A DNA stretch of 36,449 nt, from NCBI GenBank assembly GCA_002494975.1, contig DADI01000060.1, forward strand, positions 11,002 to 47,450, written 5' to 3'. The notes under the pieces were generated by a model. The model made no database searches. It was not told the origin of the DNA and was given only the letters and a program-made list of their open reading frames with translations. This DNA comes from Euryarchaeota archaeon UBA556. GTDB taxonomy: Archaea; Thermoplasmatota; Poseidoniia; Poseidoniales; Thalassarchaeaceae. Of this stretch, positions 7,546 through 15,972 are shown piece after piece (within the stretch, counting starts at the first letter, position 1; each line of letters starts with the position of its first letter). The position numbers and the translations under genes were made by a program.

Positions 7546-9290
7546 CAATCCTCGCTTGTACGAGATATGACGGAAACACTGACAATCCCATCTCTAAGTG
7601 ACATCGATACCTGGTCGCCACTATTTATTTCTAAAGTCGGATCTAAGTTGAAACCATGTGCATAAGGGACGTTTAACAGAGAGGCTGCTGGTAAAGTAAG
7701 AGGGCATACATCACAATTTAATATGGCCTTAGGTCCTTTACCAGTATACATTAAACCCATTAAAACAAATGGTGCTACTGTTGAACCTGAGCCTTTTGGA
7801 TATATCAAAATCGTATCTTCAATTGCTGTACCATCAAGTGGATGACCTCTCTCTTCAATAACTCCTGTGTCTCTGTTCACATATCCGAGGTAAGTAATTG
7901 GAACGTCTGTAACCAAAGCTCGACCTTCGATTGACCACTCTGTCTGGCTAGGGAGACTTTTTCCGAGAAGATTTAATTCACCAGATTTATGAATTTTATT
8001 GGAGAACATTGGTTTGACATTATTATGTCCTAATTTCGGCCTAGGTGATTGAATTAGAGTTGGATCAAAAGCATGGGCAACGCATTCTGAGATTGTAGAT
8101 ACACTAGTTGGCATTTTATTCAATCCAGAGGTCAGATAATGTTCAGCCTTTAGAGAGTTAGTCAATATATGATTGTACTTGTTTCTGTTATATGGAGTGA
8201 CTTCTGGACAAGTATCTTTCAAAATTAATGCACCTGCTTCTTCGAGAATATCGATAGTACCATCAGATTCTAATATCTCATAATTATGACCACTCGTAAA
8301 TACCCATAATCTCTGATTAGGAATAACCTCCCCAAGTTCCATTCTCGAACGAACAAAAGAGGCAGTAGTTCTAACTTCGCCAACACTCGCCTGAGGACAA
8401 CCGATTACAACTAAATCAACAATTCCTTTAGGTGCTAATTCTTGATAACGAATCTGTAAGTCACTCTCTGTGAATATTAATTCACCTTCATAAGAATCAG
8501 TATAGGGAGGAGAAACTGTATGGCCATCGGCCCAGAGCATAGGACATCCATAATTTGCTGCTGCTGCTGTTAAAGCCTTACGCATTTCGAAACTAGCAAA
8601 TTCTGGGAGACCAGAAATATGTGGCATCATACCCCAAGGAAGTTTCCATTCAGGCCGTATTTGTTTACCAATCCAATCACCTAATACACTCCAGTCGGAA
8701 ATATTTCCCATGGAACATTGAACTTTTACATGAATATTAGGGAAACGGTTCTCATCTAAGTGAAGTCCCCAAAGAGGAGCCCATCCAGTTAATGCAGTAG
8801 CTAATGCAGATAAACCAGATTCACGATTAGTGATTAAAGAGGTATAAGAATTTGAAAAACAGACAGCATTTGATTCCGCCCAAGAACCTATACCTTCAGA
8901 TAATTCTACTCCTCTATCATAGGGTGTACAAGATAATGTGGCATCAATGCCTAGATTAGAATAGGCTTCAATAATCTCAAATTGATGTTTCAAAAAGTCT
9001 GGATAGTCGATACCCATTTGCTCCATTTTCTCCCTATCACAGCCTGCTGAGTTGAGAGTAGTAGGTATTGAAACAACTCCTTCAACATCTCCTGCCAAGT
9101 CCGATAGGAATCTACGAAGACCATGACCTCCAGTAATTACACTAACACCTGAAACATGAGCGTGTTCACATCTGACAAAATCTATCGCCCCTGCTGTCGA
9201 TGCAAGATCGACTACAAGTCGCGCTGCCTTCTGTTTAGTTGTACCATGTTTGCCATCAAGCATCAAAGTTAACTCACTAGGTACATTCAC
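7545..9290 (-). CDS. Single-chain aconitase X, probable phosphomevalonate dehydratase
   Basis: AcnX family, 581 residues with both modules in one chain: catalytic large domain (about 5-430) and swivel small domain (about 440-575). Archaeal AcnX converts mevalonate 5-phosphate to trans-anhydromevalonate 5-phosphate. Seen here are Cys candidates for the Fe-S cluster in SCTPYDRG (C121), GCPQASVGE (C298) and KDTCPEV (C361), and in the swivel part TYLGYVNRDTG, HPLDG and YPKGSGST. In many archaea the two modules are separate subunits. The alternative, cis-3-hydroxyproline dehydratase, is less likely given the archaeal setting and a mevalonate kinase in the same window. The GTG start at 9290 suits the family N-terminus and has a TATA-like element about 26 nt upstream, suggesting a leaderless mRNA. 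The gene is coupled to tgtA. Confidence 0.87.
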   Translation of the reverse strand: MNVPSELTLMLDGKHGTTKQKAARLVVDLASTAGAIDFVRCEHAHVSGVSVITGGHGLRRFLSDLAGDVEGVVSIPTTLNSAGCDREKMEQMGIDYPDFLKHQFEIIEAYSNLGIDATLSCTPYDRGVELSEGIGSWAESNAVCFSNSYTSLITNRESGLSALATALTGWAPLWGLHLDENRFPNIHVKVQCSMGNISDWSVLGDWIGKQIRPEWKLPWGMMPHISGLPEFASFEMRKALTAAAANYGCPMLWADGHTVSPPYTDSYEGELIFTESDLQIRYQELAPKGIVDLVVIGCPQASVGEVRTTASFVRSRMELGEVIPNQRLWVFTSGHNYEILESDGTIDILEEAGALILKDTCPEVTPYNRNKYNHILTNSLKAEHYLTSGLNKMPTSVSTISECVAHAFDPTLIQSPRPKLGHNNVKPMFSNKIHKSGELNLLGKSLPSQTEWSIEGRALVTDVPITYLGYVNRDTGVIEERGHPLDGTAIEDTILIYPKGSGSTVAPFVLMGLMYTGKGPKAILNCDVCPLTLPAASLLNVPYAHGFNLDPTLEINSGDQVSMSLRDGIVSVSVISRTSED

Positions 9291-9313
9291 AACTACTGGG
9301 TGACGTAGGGACT

Positions 9314-9322
9314 CGATAAAGC
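9314..9322 (-). promoter_or_regulatory. TATA-like element of the AcnX-tgtA operon
   Basis: GCTTTATCG on the minus strand, centred about 26 nt before the GTG at 9290. This is the archaeal TATA position if transcription starts at the first base of the coding region. Confidence 0.35.
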
Positions 9323-9347
9323 ATAAAGGTGATTTATCTAATTATGA

Positions 9348-10064
9348 CTAACTTCTCTGTCTTTGTGCTTCAATAGCGACTGCACTTAATGGAGCCTGAA
9401 GATTAAACGAAGGGACGAAACCAGACATAGGTATACGGACTATTTCATCTGATTCAGATAGAATCTCTTCAGATATGCCATTTCTCTCACCACCAACTAT
9501 CAGAACTACATTTCCTGTCATATCAACTTCCCAAGGAGCGGCAGTACCTACATCTTCTACCGAAATTATTCTAAAACCAAATTTCTTTGCCAATATTATT
9601 GCATCAAATCCAGAAGTCCAATGCACTGGTAAAAATCTATGTGCTTTCATTGATGCACGTTTCGCGGCACTTCTTTCCTGATTGTTTAATTCGGCATCTA
9701 CTATGACAGCACTAGCTCCAGAAACCTCTGCGGTCCTTATACAAAAACCAATATTAACTGGATAAGCCGCACCTGCAAGAAGCCAGACAAGACCCCCATT
9801 AGAGAAAACTTCTTCCAATGAAGAATCAGGGTTACGGCCTACCAAAGCAAGTATATTCGGGACACCTTGACTATTATTCCGAGACATTCTCCAAAGATCA
9901 TTTTCTGAACCATGAATAATCTTGATTTTCAAGCTTTCAGCATATCCTAGTATTTCTCGAAGTTTAGACGAAGAAGATTCTCTTTTCACTAAAATAAGGC
10001 TTATATTTTCATTATTCTCAAAAGCTGAAAGAACTTCATCCTCACCACACCTCTGCATATTCAT
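9348..10064 (-). CDS. SpoU/TrmH-family RNA 2'-O-methyltransferase
   Basis: SAM-dependent 2'-O-ribose methyltransferase of the knotted SPOUT fold. The 238 residues contain all three SpoU motifs: motif 1 YPVNIGFCIRTAEVSGA (about 100-117), motif 2 VVLIVGGERNGISEEIL (about 185-201) and motif 3 IPMSGFVPSFNLQAPLSAVAIEAQRQR (about 210-237). In motif 3 the usual SLN reads SFN. An N-terminal substrate-binding domain of about 90 residues precedes it. GAGGTGA lies about 5 nt before the ATG at 10064. The target, rRNA or tRNA, cannot be told from sequence. It is followed by AcnX after 57 nt, probably with its own promoter there. Confidence 0.9.
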   Translation of the reverse strand: MNMQRCGEDEVLSAFENNENISLILVKRESSSSKLREILGYAESLKIKIIHGSENDLWRMSRNNSQGVPNILALVGRNPDSSLEEVFSNGGLVWLLAGAAYPVNIGFCIRTAEVSGASAVIVDAELNNQERSAAKRASMKAHRFLPVHWTSGFDAIILAKKFGFRIISVEDVGTAAPWEVDMTGNVVLIVGGERNGISEEILSESDEIVRIPMSGFVPSFNLQAPLSAVAIEAQRQRS

Positions 10065-10092
10065 TAATTCACCTCAAACTGTATCATATAAA

Positions 10093-10620
10093 CTAAAAAT
10101 TATCTTTTATTGGTATTAATATTTCATTTCTTCTCAAAAAAGGCAATGTAGTCCAAGGATTATCATAAATCGCCAATATATGAGAGGAGGTGGGTTCTAA
10201 TTTATTTTGTAAAATAAATTTTAATAGTTTTTTACTTAATCTATGAGTTTTTCTCCGACTAGCGAAGCCAGAAAATTTCATTGCAGCAGTTAATTTACCT
10301 TCAACTTCAACTATCTCGATAGAAGAATTATTCGGAATAGGTAAATCTGACAATTCATGTTCTGAAGGCATAGTGAAAGCCATTTTTGTCATTTCTTCTT
10401 CACTCCACATATGAACTGGGGCGGTCATCGCTATTTTTTTACCTGAATTATTACTTCCGAATATGTATCCGGCTATAGTTCTGAAACCATTAGAGATACT
10501 ATCTTGACTTTCCCCATTTGTATTAACGCGAGCTTGTATTGTATCATGATAGAGGCGCGTTTCAAAAGACCCGAAATCAAGTATTAAATCGTATTTCGGC
10601 TCCTCGAGGTCTTCAGCCAT
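10093..10620 (-). CDS. SOUL-family heme-binding protein
   Basis: 175 residues matching the SOUL/p22HBP family from end to end: EPKYDLILDFGSFETRLY at the N-terminus, FRTIAGYIFG (about 46-55), KIAMTAPVHM (about 61-70), MAFTMPSEH (about 77-85), VEVEGKLTAAMKFSGFAS (about 103-120) and the terminal AIYDNPWTTLPFLRRNEILIPI. Family members bind heme or tetrapyrroles; the physiological role is not established in archaea. No signal peptide is seen, so the protein is cytoplasmic. The gene ends 28 nt before the SpoU gene start. SOUL proteins are common in photosynthetic and marine heterotrophic microbes, and transfer is possible, but base use resembles the neighbours. Confidence 0.92.
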   Translation of the reverse strand: MAEDLEEPKYDLILDFGSFETRLYHDTIQARVNTNGESQDSISNGFRTIAGYIFGSNNSGKKIAMTAPVHMWSEEEMTKMAFTMPSEHELSDLPIPNNSSIEIVEVEGKLTAAMKFSGFASRRKTHRLSKKLLKFILQNKLEPTSSHILAIYDNPWTTLPFLRRNEILIPIKDNF

Positions 10621-10692
10621 GTATATTGCGAGAAGTAACTAGTATTGGTATTTTGTAATGTAGCGTTGAATAATTCATCATTAGTGAAGTAG

Positions 10693-11214
10693 TTACTCAA
10701 GCCTAGAATCTATACTCTTTAGTAAATCTCTGATTTCAACAAGTACCTCGTTCGAACTAATTGAGGGGCCAGCGTGTTGAGGATTGGAAACTAAAGAGTC
10801 CCTTTGCCTAAGTACAAGGTCACGAAATTGCTCTGAGTTTTTTACACCAGTCAAGATAAATGGAGCGGCTCCCGCTGTCTCGAATTGCATTCTGACAACT
10901 CCGAATGCATTCAGGATAGGACCCTCGTGTATTGATACATCAGTTAATTTATCTAATGGGATATTTTGCTGTTTCTTGAACAACCAACCCATCCTCATAT
11001 TGACGGAACGGTCGGTCAAAGCCGCAGACATGTGCTCATACTGTTTCTTATGAATCAACCATCCAAATGGTACCCAAAAAATCATTACTACTATGCCTAT
11101 GATAGTAGAAAGTAAAGTCATATTTGCTACTAACCACCAGTAAATAATTATCTTTTTATCAAATTCAACTGCCATAATATGGCCGCTATCAGCATATCCT
11201 TCTGAGGAACCCAT
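10693..11214 (-). CDS. Membrane protein with bacterial PH domain (YdbS/DUF304-like)
   Basis: 173 residues. An N-terminal part contains two closely spaced TM helices (about 22-40 and 43-56, WWLVANMTLLSTIIGIVVMIFWVPFGWLI). After these comes a bPH2-type domain (about 57-140) with DRSVNMRMGWLFKKQQNIPLDKLTDV, the usual signature of this family in which a GW...K..Q.IPL..I.DV pattern is conserved. The C-terminal tail (NEVLVEIRDLLKSIDSRLE) is a short amphipathic helix, possibly oligomerising. Function is unknown for the family. The ATG at 11214 is used; an internal ATG 14 codons later is possible. Upstream is nadE, 30 nt away. Confidence 0.83.
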   Translation of the reverse strand: MGSSEGYADSGHIMAVEFDKKIIIYWWLVANMTLLSTIIGIVVMIFWVPFGWLIHKKQYEHMSAALTDRSVNMRMGWLFKKQQNIPLDKLTDVSIHEGPILNAFGVVRMQFETAGAAPFILTGVKNSEQFRDLVLRQRDSLVSNPQHAGPSISSNEVLVEIRDLLKSIDSRLE

Positions 11215-11244
11215 GGGTTTTGCGAAAGATTATTACTATTGAAA

Positions 11245-12021
11245 TCATCGTTTATTATATTTAAAAATAGGAATTGGGTTCATTTTATGAGAATTCATTG
11301 AATTAAGTTTCAGATAAATTCTCATCACTTCCGCAAGCCTTTCATTAAGTTCTTTTTCAGCAGAGGGGTTGTCAATTTCATTCATAGCCCACTCTAATTC
11401 ATCATATGTCGCACCTATTTGATCTTCATCAGTTCTACCATCGGACCAAAGGCCGTCTGTAGGTGCGGCTTCTTGGATTTCTTGAATTATACCTAAAGAA
11501 TCTGCTAAGAGATATACCTCTGATTTGTACATATCAGCAATAGGAGAAATATCAACTCCCCCATCACCATATTTAGTGAAGAACCCTACTCCAAAGTCTT
11601 CAACTTTATTTCCAGTCCCAACTACTATACCATTATTTGAACCAGCCAATGAATATAATGTTGCCATTCTGATCCTAGCTCTCGTATTTACCATAGCAAT
11701 ATCAGAGACCTCTTTCTTACTAAGTTCATTTTTCAGAACATCAAAAGTTTTTGATAAGTTAATTATATGACTTTCTACATTATCCCAATTTGACCTCAAC
11801 CACATCATATGTTGGTTAGAAAGATTATACTCTGAATCATTCTGATGTATGGGCATGTTGATTACTAGAGTTCTCAAACCTGTTTTAGCACAGAGTGTAG
11901 AAGTCACAGCAGAATCGATACCTCCTGAAACTCCAACTACTAGAGTAGAAATATTATTGCTTTTGGCATAGTCCAAAATCCAATTGGAGATATCTTCGCT
12001 AAGATTTTTCCACTTCGACAT
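11245..12021 (-). CDS. nadE: NAD+ synthetase
   Basis: Last step of NAD synthesis: ATP-dependent amidation of nicotinic acid adenine dinucleotide. The 258 residues carry the PP-loop VGVSGGIDSAV (29-39), the NTRARIRMATLY region (about 109-120) and GTGNKVEDFGVGFFTKYGDGGVDISPIADMYKSEV (about 136-170), which are diagnostic of NadE. There is no N-terminal nitrilase (glutaminase) domain, so it is the ammonia-dependent form. The SD AAGGTGG overlaps the stop codon of the HMA-DUF4396 gene, so the two are an operon with translational coupling. Confidence 0.95.
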   Translation of the reverse strand: MSKWKNLSEDISNWILDYAKSNNISTLVVGVSGGIDSAVTSTLCAKTGLRTLVINMPIHQNDSEYNLSNQHMMWLRSNWDNVESHIINLSKTFDVLKNELSKKEVSDIAMVNTRARIRMATLYSLAGSNNGIVVGTGNKVEDFGVGFFTKYGDGGVDISPIADMYKSEVYLLADSLGIIQEIQEAAPTDGLWSDGRTDEDQIGATYDELEWAMNEIDNPSAEKELNERLAEVMRIYLKLNSMNSHKMNPIPIFKYNKR

Positions 12022-12033
12022 TCTAATACCACC

Positions 12034-12675
12034 TTAATGACATGCAACACCGTACTTTTTAAGTCGCCAATAATTATACGGCCAAGGAGTGAGAAATCCC
12101 GCTATAAACATAGGTATGATTACCCACCAAGTAAGTTTAGCACCGCCTGTTAAAGCTAAATCCACTATATTCATTGCAGCCTCCATAGAAATCATTGAGA
12201 TTAATGACATCCCCACTGCTACCCTAAAAGCCTCTTTTAAAGCCATTTGAGCTGATAAAATTACTGTTTCAAGTGCGATGGATGTCATAATTCCATTAAA
12301 CATAGCCAGTAACATAATCATCATAGGAGTCCAGCCTGAATCCGTAAATACAAATTGGAAGGCTGCAATAGTACCAAAATCGCCAATACTGCAACCAACT
12401 AAACACCACTTTGTATTGTGTGCTGATTGTTTCCAAACACTACTATCGCGCCAATTAAATTCTTCACCCTTACCATCAACAGTATAGCCTATCGATAGGA
12501 TACTAGATGCCATTGAATCTCTAGATACATTATCGTGTTGAATGATAGCCATTCCTGATTCGTGAGAAACTTCCGCTGAATGAACTCCAGTTATTTCTTC
12601 AAGAGCATTTTTGACTCTATCAGAGCAACCAGTACAGGTCATTCCACCAACCTTTATTGAAACAGCCTCTGACAT
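12034..12675 (-). CDS. HMA metal-binding domain fused to DUF4396 membrane domain
   Basis: 213 residues. Residues about 4-68 form a heavy-metal-associated domain with the metal site GMTCTGCS (C14, C17), as in copper chaperones and P1B ATPase N-termini. Residues about 82-213 are a membrane domain starting TKWCLVGCSIGDFGTIAAFQF, with about four TM helices, ending YWRLKKYGVACH; this matches DUF4396 as I remember it. The membrane domain has conserved Cys (WCLVGCS) and a terminal CH that could also bind metal. It is not a P-type ATPase, as no DKTG motif is present. Likely role: metal, perhaps copper, sensing or movement across the membrane; this is inference. First gene of the operon with nadE. Confidence 0.8.
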   Translation of the reverse strand: MSEAVSIKVGGMTCTGCSDRVKNALEEITGVHSAEVSHESGMAIIQHDNVSRDSMASSILSIGYTVDGKGEEFNWRDSSVWKQSAHNTKWCLVGCSIGDFGTIAAFQFVFTDSGWTPMMIMLLAMFNGIMTSIALETVILSAQMALKEAFRVAVGMSLISMISMEAAMNIVDLALTGGAKLTWWVIIPMFIAGFLTPWPYNYWRLKKYGVACH

Positions 12676-12780
12676 CTAATATCTTCCACTAGGCACTACC
12701 TTTTGAAGGCGTGGTTATTTGCTAATTCAGTTTCATCTTGATTAGTCACGTTCAAGAAAGCATATCCTGTCGGTATCGAC

Positions 12781-15700
12781 ATGACCGTACCTAAGACCGC
12801 TGGCGAACTAGACCCAGTAGCTCTTGAGACTTCTTTAATTGAGACATGGAATAATGAAAAAACATTCACTCAATCTATTGAACAAAGAAGAAATGGAAAC
12901 TCACCATTTACTTTTCTTGAAGGTCCACCTACTGCAAATGGAAAACCAGGAATCCATCATGTAATTTCTCGACTTTACAAAGATATGGTGTGTAGATGGA
13001 AAACAATGGAAGGCCATATAGTTGAAAGAAAAGCGGGCTGGGACACTCATGGTTTACCTGTGGAAATTGAGGTCCAGAAACAACTTGATTTAATGTCTAA
13101 TGAGGCTATTGAAGCATACGGCATGGAAGCATTTAATCAGAAATGTAAAGAGAGTGTGTGGACTTATGAACAGGCATGGAGAGAAATGACTGAAAGAATG
13201 GGATTCTGGGTAGATATGGACGACCCTTATGTCACTCTACATGATAATTACATAGAATCAGCTTGGTGGTCGTTGAAGCAAATGTTCGACAAGGGGCTTC
13301 TATTCAGAGGACATAAAGTATTACCATATTGCCCTCAAACAGGCACTAGTTATTCGAGTCACGAGGTCGCACAGGGTTACAAAGAAGTCTCGGAACCAGC
13401 AGTTTTTATAAAATTCAAATTAACAGATAGCGACGCCTCAATATTAGCTTGGACAACTACTCCTTGGACATTACCTGGGAACGTAGGTTTAGCAGTAGGA
13501 CCTGAAGTAACTTATTGCCGTGTTAAAGTGACCGCTGAGCCATCTAATTCTTGGGAAGGTAGAGGGGGTGCAAATCTAGGTGAAGAACTAATACTGGCTA
13601 AAGATCTGCTAGGGAATGTCCTACGTCATAAGATGGAAGTTTTGGAAGAATTTCCTGGTTCAGAATTAATTGGTAAATCATATGAACCACTGTTTCCGGG
13701 TGCAATAGATGGAAGTAATTCCAATGCGTGGACAGTAGTTGGAGCGGATTTCGTTACAACTAGCGATGGGACAGGAGTGGTTCATACAGCAGTTATGTAT
13801 GGGGAAGACGATTATAATCTTGGTATGAAAGAAGGATTTCCCGCACAACATACAGTAGGTATTGATGGGAAATTTATTCGGGGTACTCACCAAGAATTGG
13901 ATGGTAGATATGTTAAGGAGTGTGACTCAGATATTATTGACTTACTTAGTAAAAATGGTAGTTTATATCGAGAACACATCTACACACACGACTACCCACA
14001 TTGTTGGAGAACTGATCATCCGCTACTATACTACGCAATGGATAGTTGGTTCGTAAAAATGACTGCAGTGCGTGAACAAATTATAGAATATAATGCAGAA
14101 GTAGAATGGGCACCCGAATGGACTGGTTCGAAAAGAATGGGAGAATGGCTCTCAAATATCAAAGATTGGGCTATTAGTCGTGAAAGATACTGGGGGACAC
14201 CAATACCTGTATGGATTTGTCAAGAGTGTCAGCATGAACATTGTATTGGAAGTATCGATGAAATGATGTCTATGAAAACAGATGACTCTCCTAAACCTCC
14301 TGAATTACACAGGCCATATGTGGATGATGTGAAATTAAATTGCAATAATGAAGGATGTTCAGGAGAAATGATTAGAGAACCTTATGTCATGGACTGTTGG
14401 TTCGATTCAGGTTGTGCTTCTTTCGCTCAATGGCATTATCCATTTGAAAATAAAGAAAAATTCGAGGGAGTTTTTCCGGTAGATTATATCTGTGAAGCCG
14501 TAGACCAAACAAGAGGGTGGTTTTACTCACTACTTGCCGTTTCAACTACTGTTTTCGATAATGTAGCATACAAAAGATGTCTTTCACTCGGACATATCCT
14601 TGACAAAGATGGTAAGAAAATGAGTAAGTCGAGAGGAAATGTAGTCAATCCTTGGGACCATTTCAATAAAGAGGGTTCAGATTCTATTAGATGGTATATG
14701 ATGACACAGAGCGCCCCCTGGACACCAACTAACTTCGATTCAAATGGAGTTAGAGAATCTTATGCTAAAATGTTTCTGACACTATGGAATGTACATCGTT
14801 TTTACTCGGATTATGCAGCACTAGATGGATTCGATCCTGAAGATAGTTTGGGACATGTGAATGTCAAGGAGAGGAGTCCTCTTGATCAATGGGTATTATC
14901 ACGTATGGCCACAGTAGCTGAAAGTTATCATGAAAATTTTGTATCATGGGATTTCCATAAAGCAGGGAGAGAACTAGAGAATTTTGTAATTAATGATTTA
15001 TCGAACTGGTATGTCAGAAGATCAAGGAGAAGGTTATGGAATGAAGATGATAGTAATGATAAGAGATCTTGTCAACATACTTTACATGAAATTTTACTCA
15101 CTGTTTGCCGTTTGATGGCACCGGTAGCACCTTTCATACCAGACCAAATCCATAGAGACTTGACTGGATTATCAGTTCATCTTGCAGACTGGCCAGTTGG
15201 TTCATCACTAGTATCGAGTAATTTACCAACTCAAAACTGGGTACTAGAACAAGAAATGGCATTAGTTAGAAAATTAGCAGAAACAGGTAGAAGAGTAAGA
15301 GTAGAAGCAGGTAGAAGACAGCGATTACCTTGCAAATCTGGATGGATAGTAGGAGGACCCGATATATCTGAATTTCATGATATCTTAGCAGAAGAATTGA
15401 ACGTTGTTTCTTTGACAACAGAGGAAGACCTAGATAGGTTTCAAAAAATTGAAATCGCGCCTAATAGAAAAGCATTAGGGAAAAAGTGTAGGCAAGATTT
15501 ACCAGCAGTATTGAATTTACTATCAGAAGCAGATCCAGATAATATTCTACTTGAGATTGAGGCAGAAATCTGTATCTTAGAAGGGTATGATATCACGATG
15601 GAAGATATAGAAATCAGGAGAGTAGAAAAAGAAGGATATGCGGCTGCAACTATTTCTGTGGATGAAATAGGAGATGTCTCACTAGTATTAGATATGAGAC

Positions 15701-15972
15701 TTGATGAAGAATTATTATCAAAGGGATTATCGAGAGATATTATTAGACATGTACAAGCTAAGAGGAAAGAAATGAACCTTGAAGTTGAATCATCTATAAA
15801 ACTAGAAGTTTGGGTTGAAGGACAAGATCTGTTTGTGGAAGATTGGAACCATATCCAGACAGAAACTAGAGCAGGGGATGCAACTCTAAATGATGAAAAA
15901 ATTCCTAAGAATCTCAATTCCTTCGAAGTAGATGGAATTAATGTGAAATTTATTGTAAGTCTACTGGATTAA
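12781..15972 (+). CDS. ileS: Isoleucyl-tRNA synthetase
   Basis: Class Ia aminoacyl-tRNA synthetase charging tRNA-Ile, 1063 residues. The Rossmann domain has GPPTANGKPGIHHVISRLYKD (about 48-68) in the HIGH region and the KMSKS loop KKMSKSRGN (KMSKS at 613-617). The CP1 editing domain lies between, with AWTTTPWTLPGN (about 224-235) and the GTGVVHTA motif near residue 330. The domain FDSGCASFAQWHYP (about 541-554) and the anticodon-binding C-terminal part follow. The HIGH box reads GIHH, which I recall from Bacteroidetes-type IleRS. The ATG at 12781 fits the family N-terminus. It is divergent from the HMA gene (105 nt shared upstream region with no clear TATA box), and its 3' end overlaps the convergent channel gene by 23 nt. 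Confidence 0.97.
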   Translation: MTVPKTAGELDPVALETSLIETWNNEKTFTQSIEQRRNGNSPFTFLEGPPTANGKPGIHHVISRLYKDMVCRWKTMEGHIVERKAGWDTHGLPVEIEVQKQLDLMSNEAIEAYGMEAFNQKCKESVWTYEQAWREMTERMGFWVDMDDPYVTLHDNYIESAWWSLKQMFDKGLLFRGHKVLPYCPQTGTSYSSHEVAQGYKEVSEPAVFIKFKLTDSDASILAWTTTPWTLPGNVGLAVGPEVTYCRVKVTAEPSNSWEGRGGANLGEELILAKDLLGNVLRHKMEVLEEFPGSELIGKSYEPLFPGAIDGSNSNAWTVVGADFVTTSDGTGVVHTAVMYGEDDYNLGMKEGFPAQHTVGIDGKFIRGTHQELDGRYVKECDSDIIDLLSKNGSLYREHIYTHDYPHCWRTDHPLLYYAMDSWFVKMTAVREQIIEYNAEVEWAPEWTGSKRMGEWLSNIKDWAISRERYWGTPIPVWICQECQHEHCIGSIDEMMSMKTDDSPKPPELHRPYVDDVKLNCNNEGCSGEMIREPYVMDCWFDSGCASFAQWHYPFENKEKFEGVFPVDYICEAVDQTRGWFYSLLAVSTTVFDNVAYKRCLSLGHILDKDGKKMSKSRGNVVNPWDHFNKEGSDSIRWYMMTQSAPWTPTNFDSNGVRESYAKMFLTLWNVHRFYSDYAALDGFDPEDSLGHVNVKERSPLDQWVLSRMATVAESYHENFVSWDFHKAGRELENFVINDLSNWYVRRSRRRLWNEDDSNDKRSCQHTLHEILLTVCRLMAPVAPFIPDQIHRDLTGLSVHLADWPVGSSLVSSNLPTQNWVLEQEMALVRKLAETGRRVRVEAGRRQRLPCKSGWIVGGPDISEFHDILAEELNVVSLTTEEDLDRFQKIEIAPNRKALGKKCRQDLPAVLNLLSEADPDNILLEIEAEICILEGYDITMEDIEIRRVEKEGYAAATISVDEIGDVSLVLDMRLDEELLSKGLSRDIIRHVQAKRKEMNLEVESSIKLEVWVEGQDLFVEDWNHIQTETRAGDATLNDEKIPKNLNSFEVDGINVKFIVSLLD

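Noticed and set aside
7545..9290. Two separate AcnX subunit genes
   Set aside because: The frame is continuous through both modules with no stop or frameshift, so it is one chain.
12676..12780. tRNA or small RNA gene in the longest gap
   Set aside because: No tRNA-like stems or T-loop sequence; more likely a shared divergent promoter region, although no clear TATA box is visible.
15441..15917. 158-codon open frame on the minus strand inside ileS
   Set aside because: Ser/Ile-rich translation antisense to a well-supported gene; no motif; typical shadow frame.
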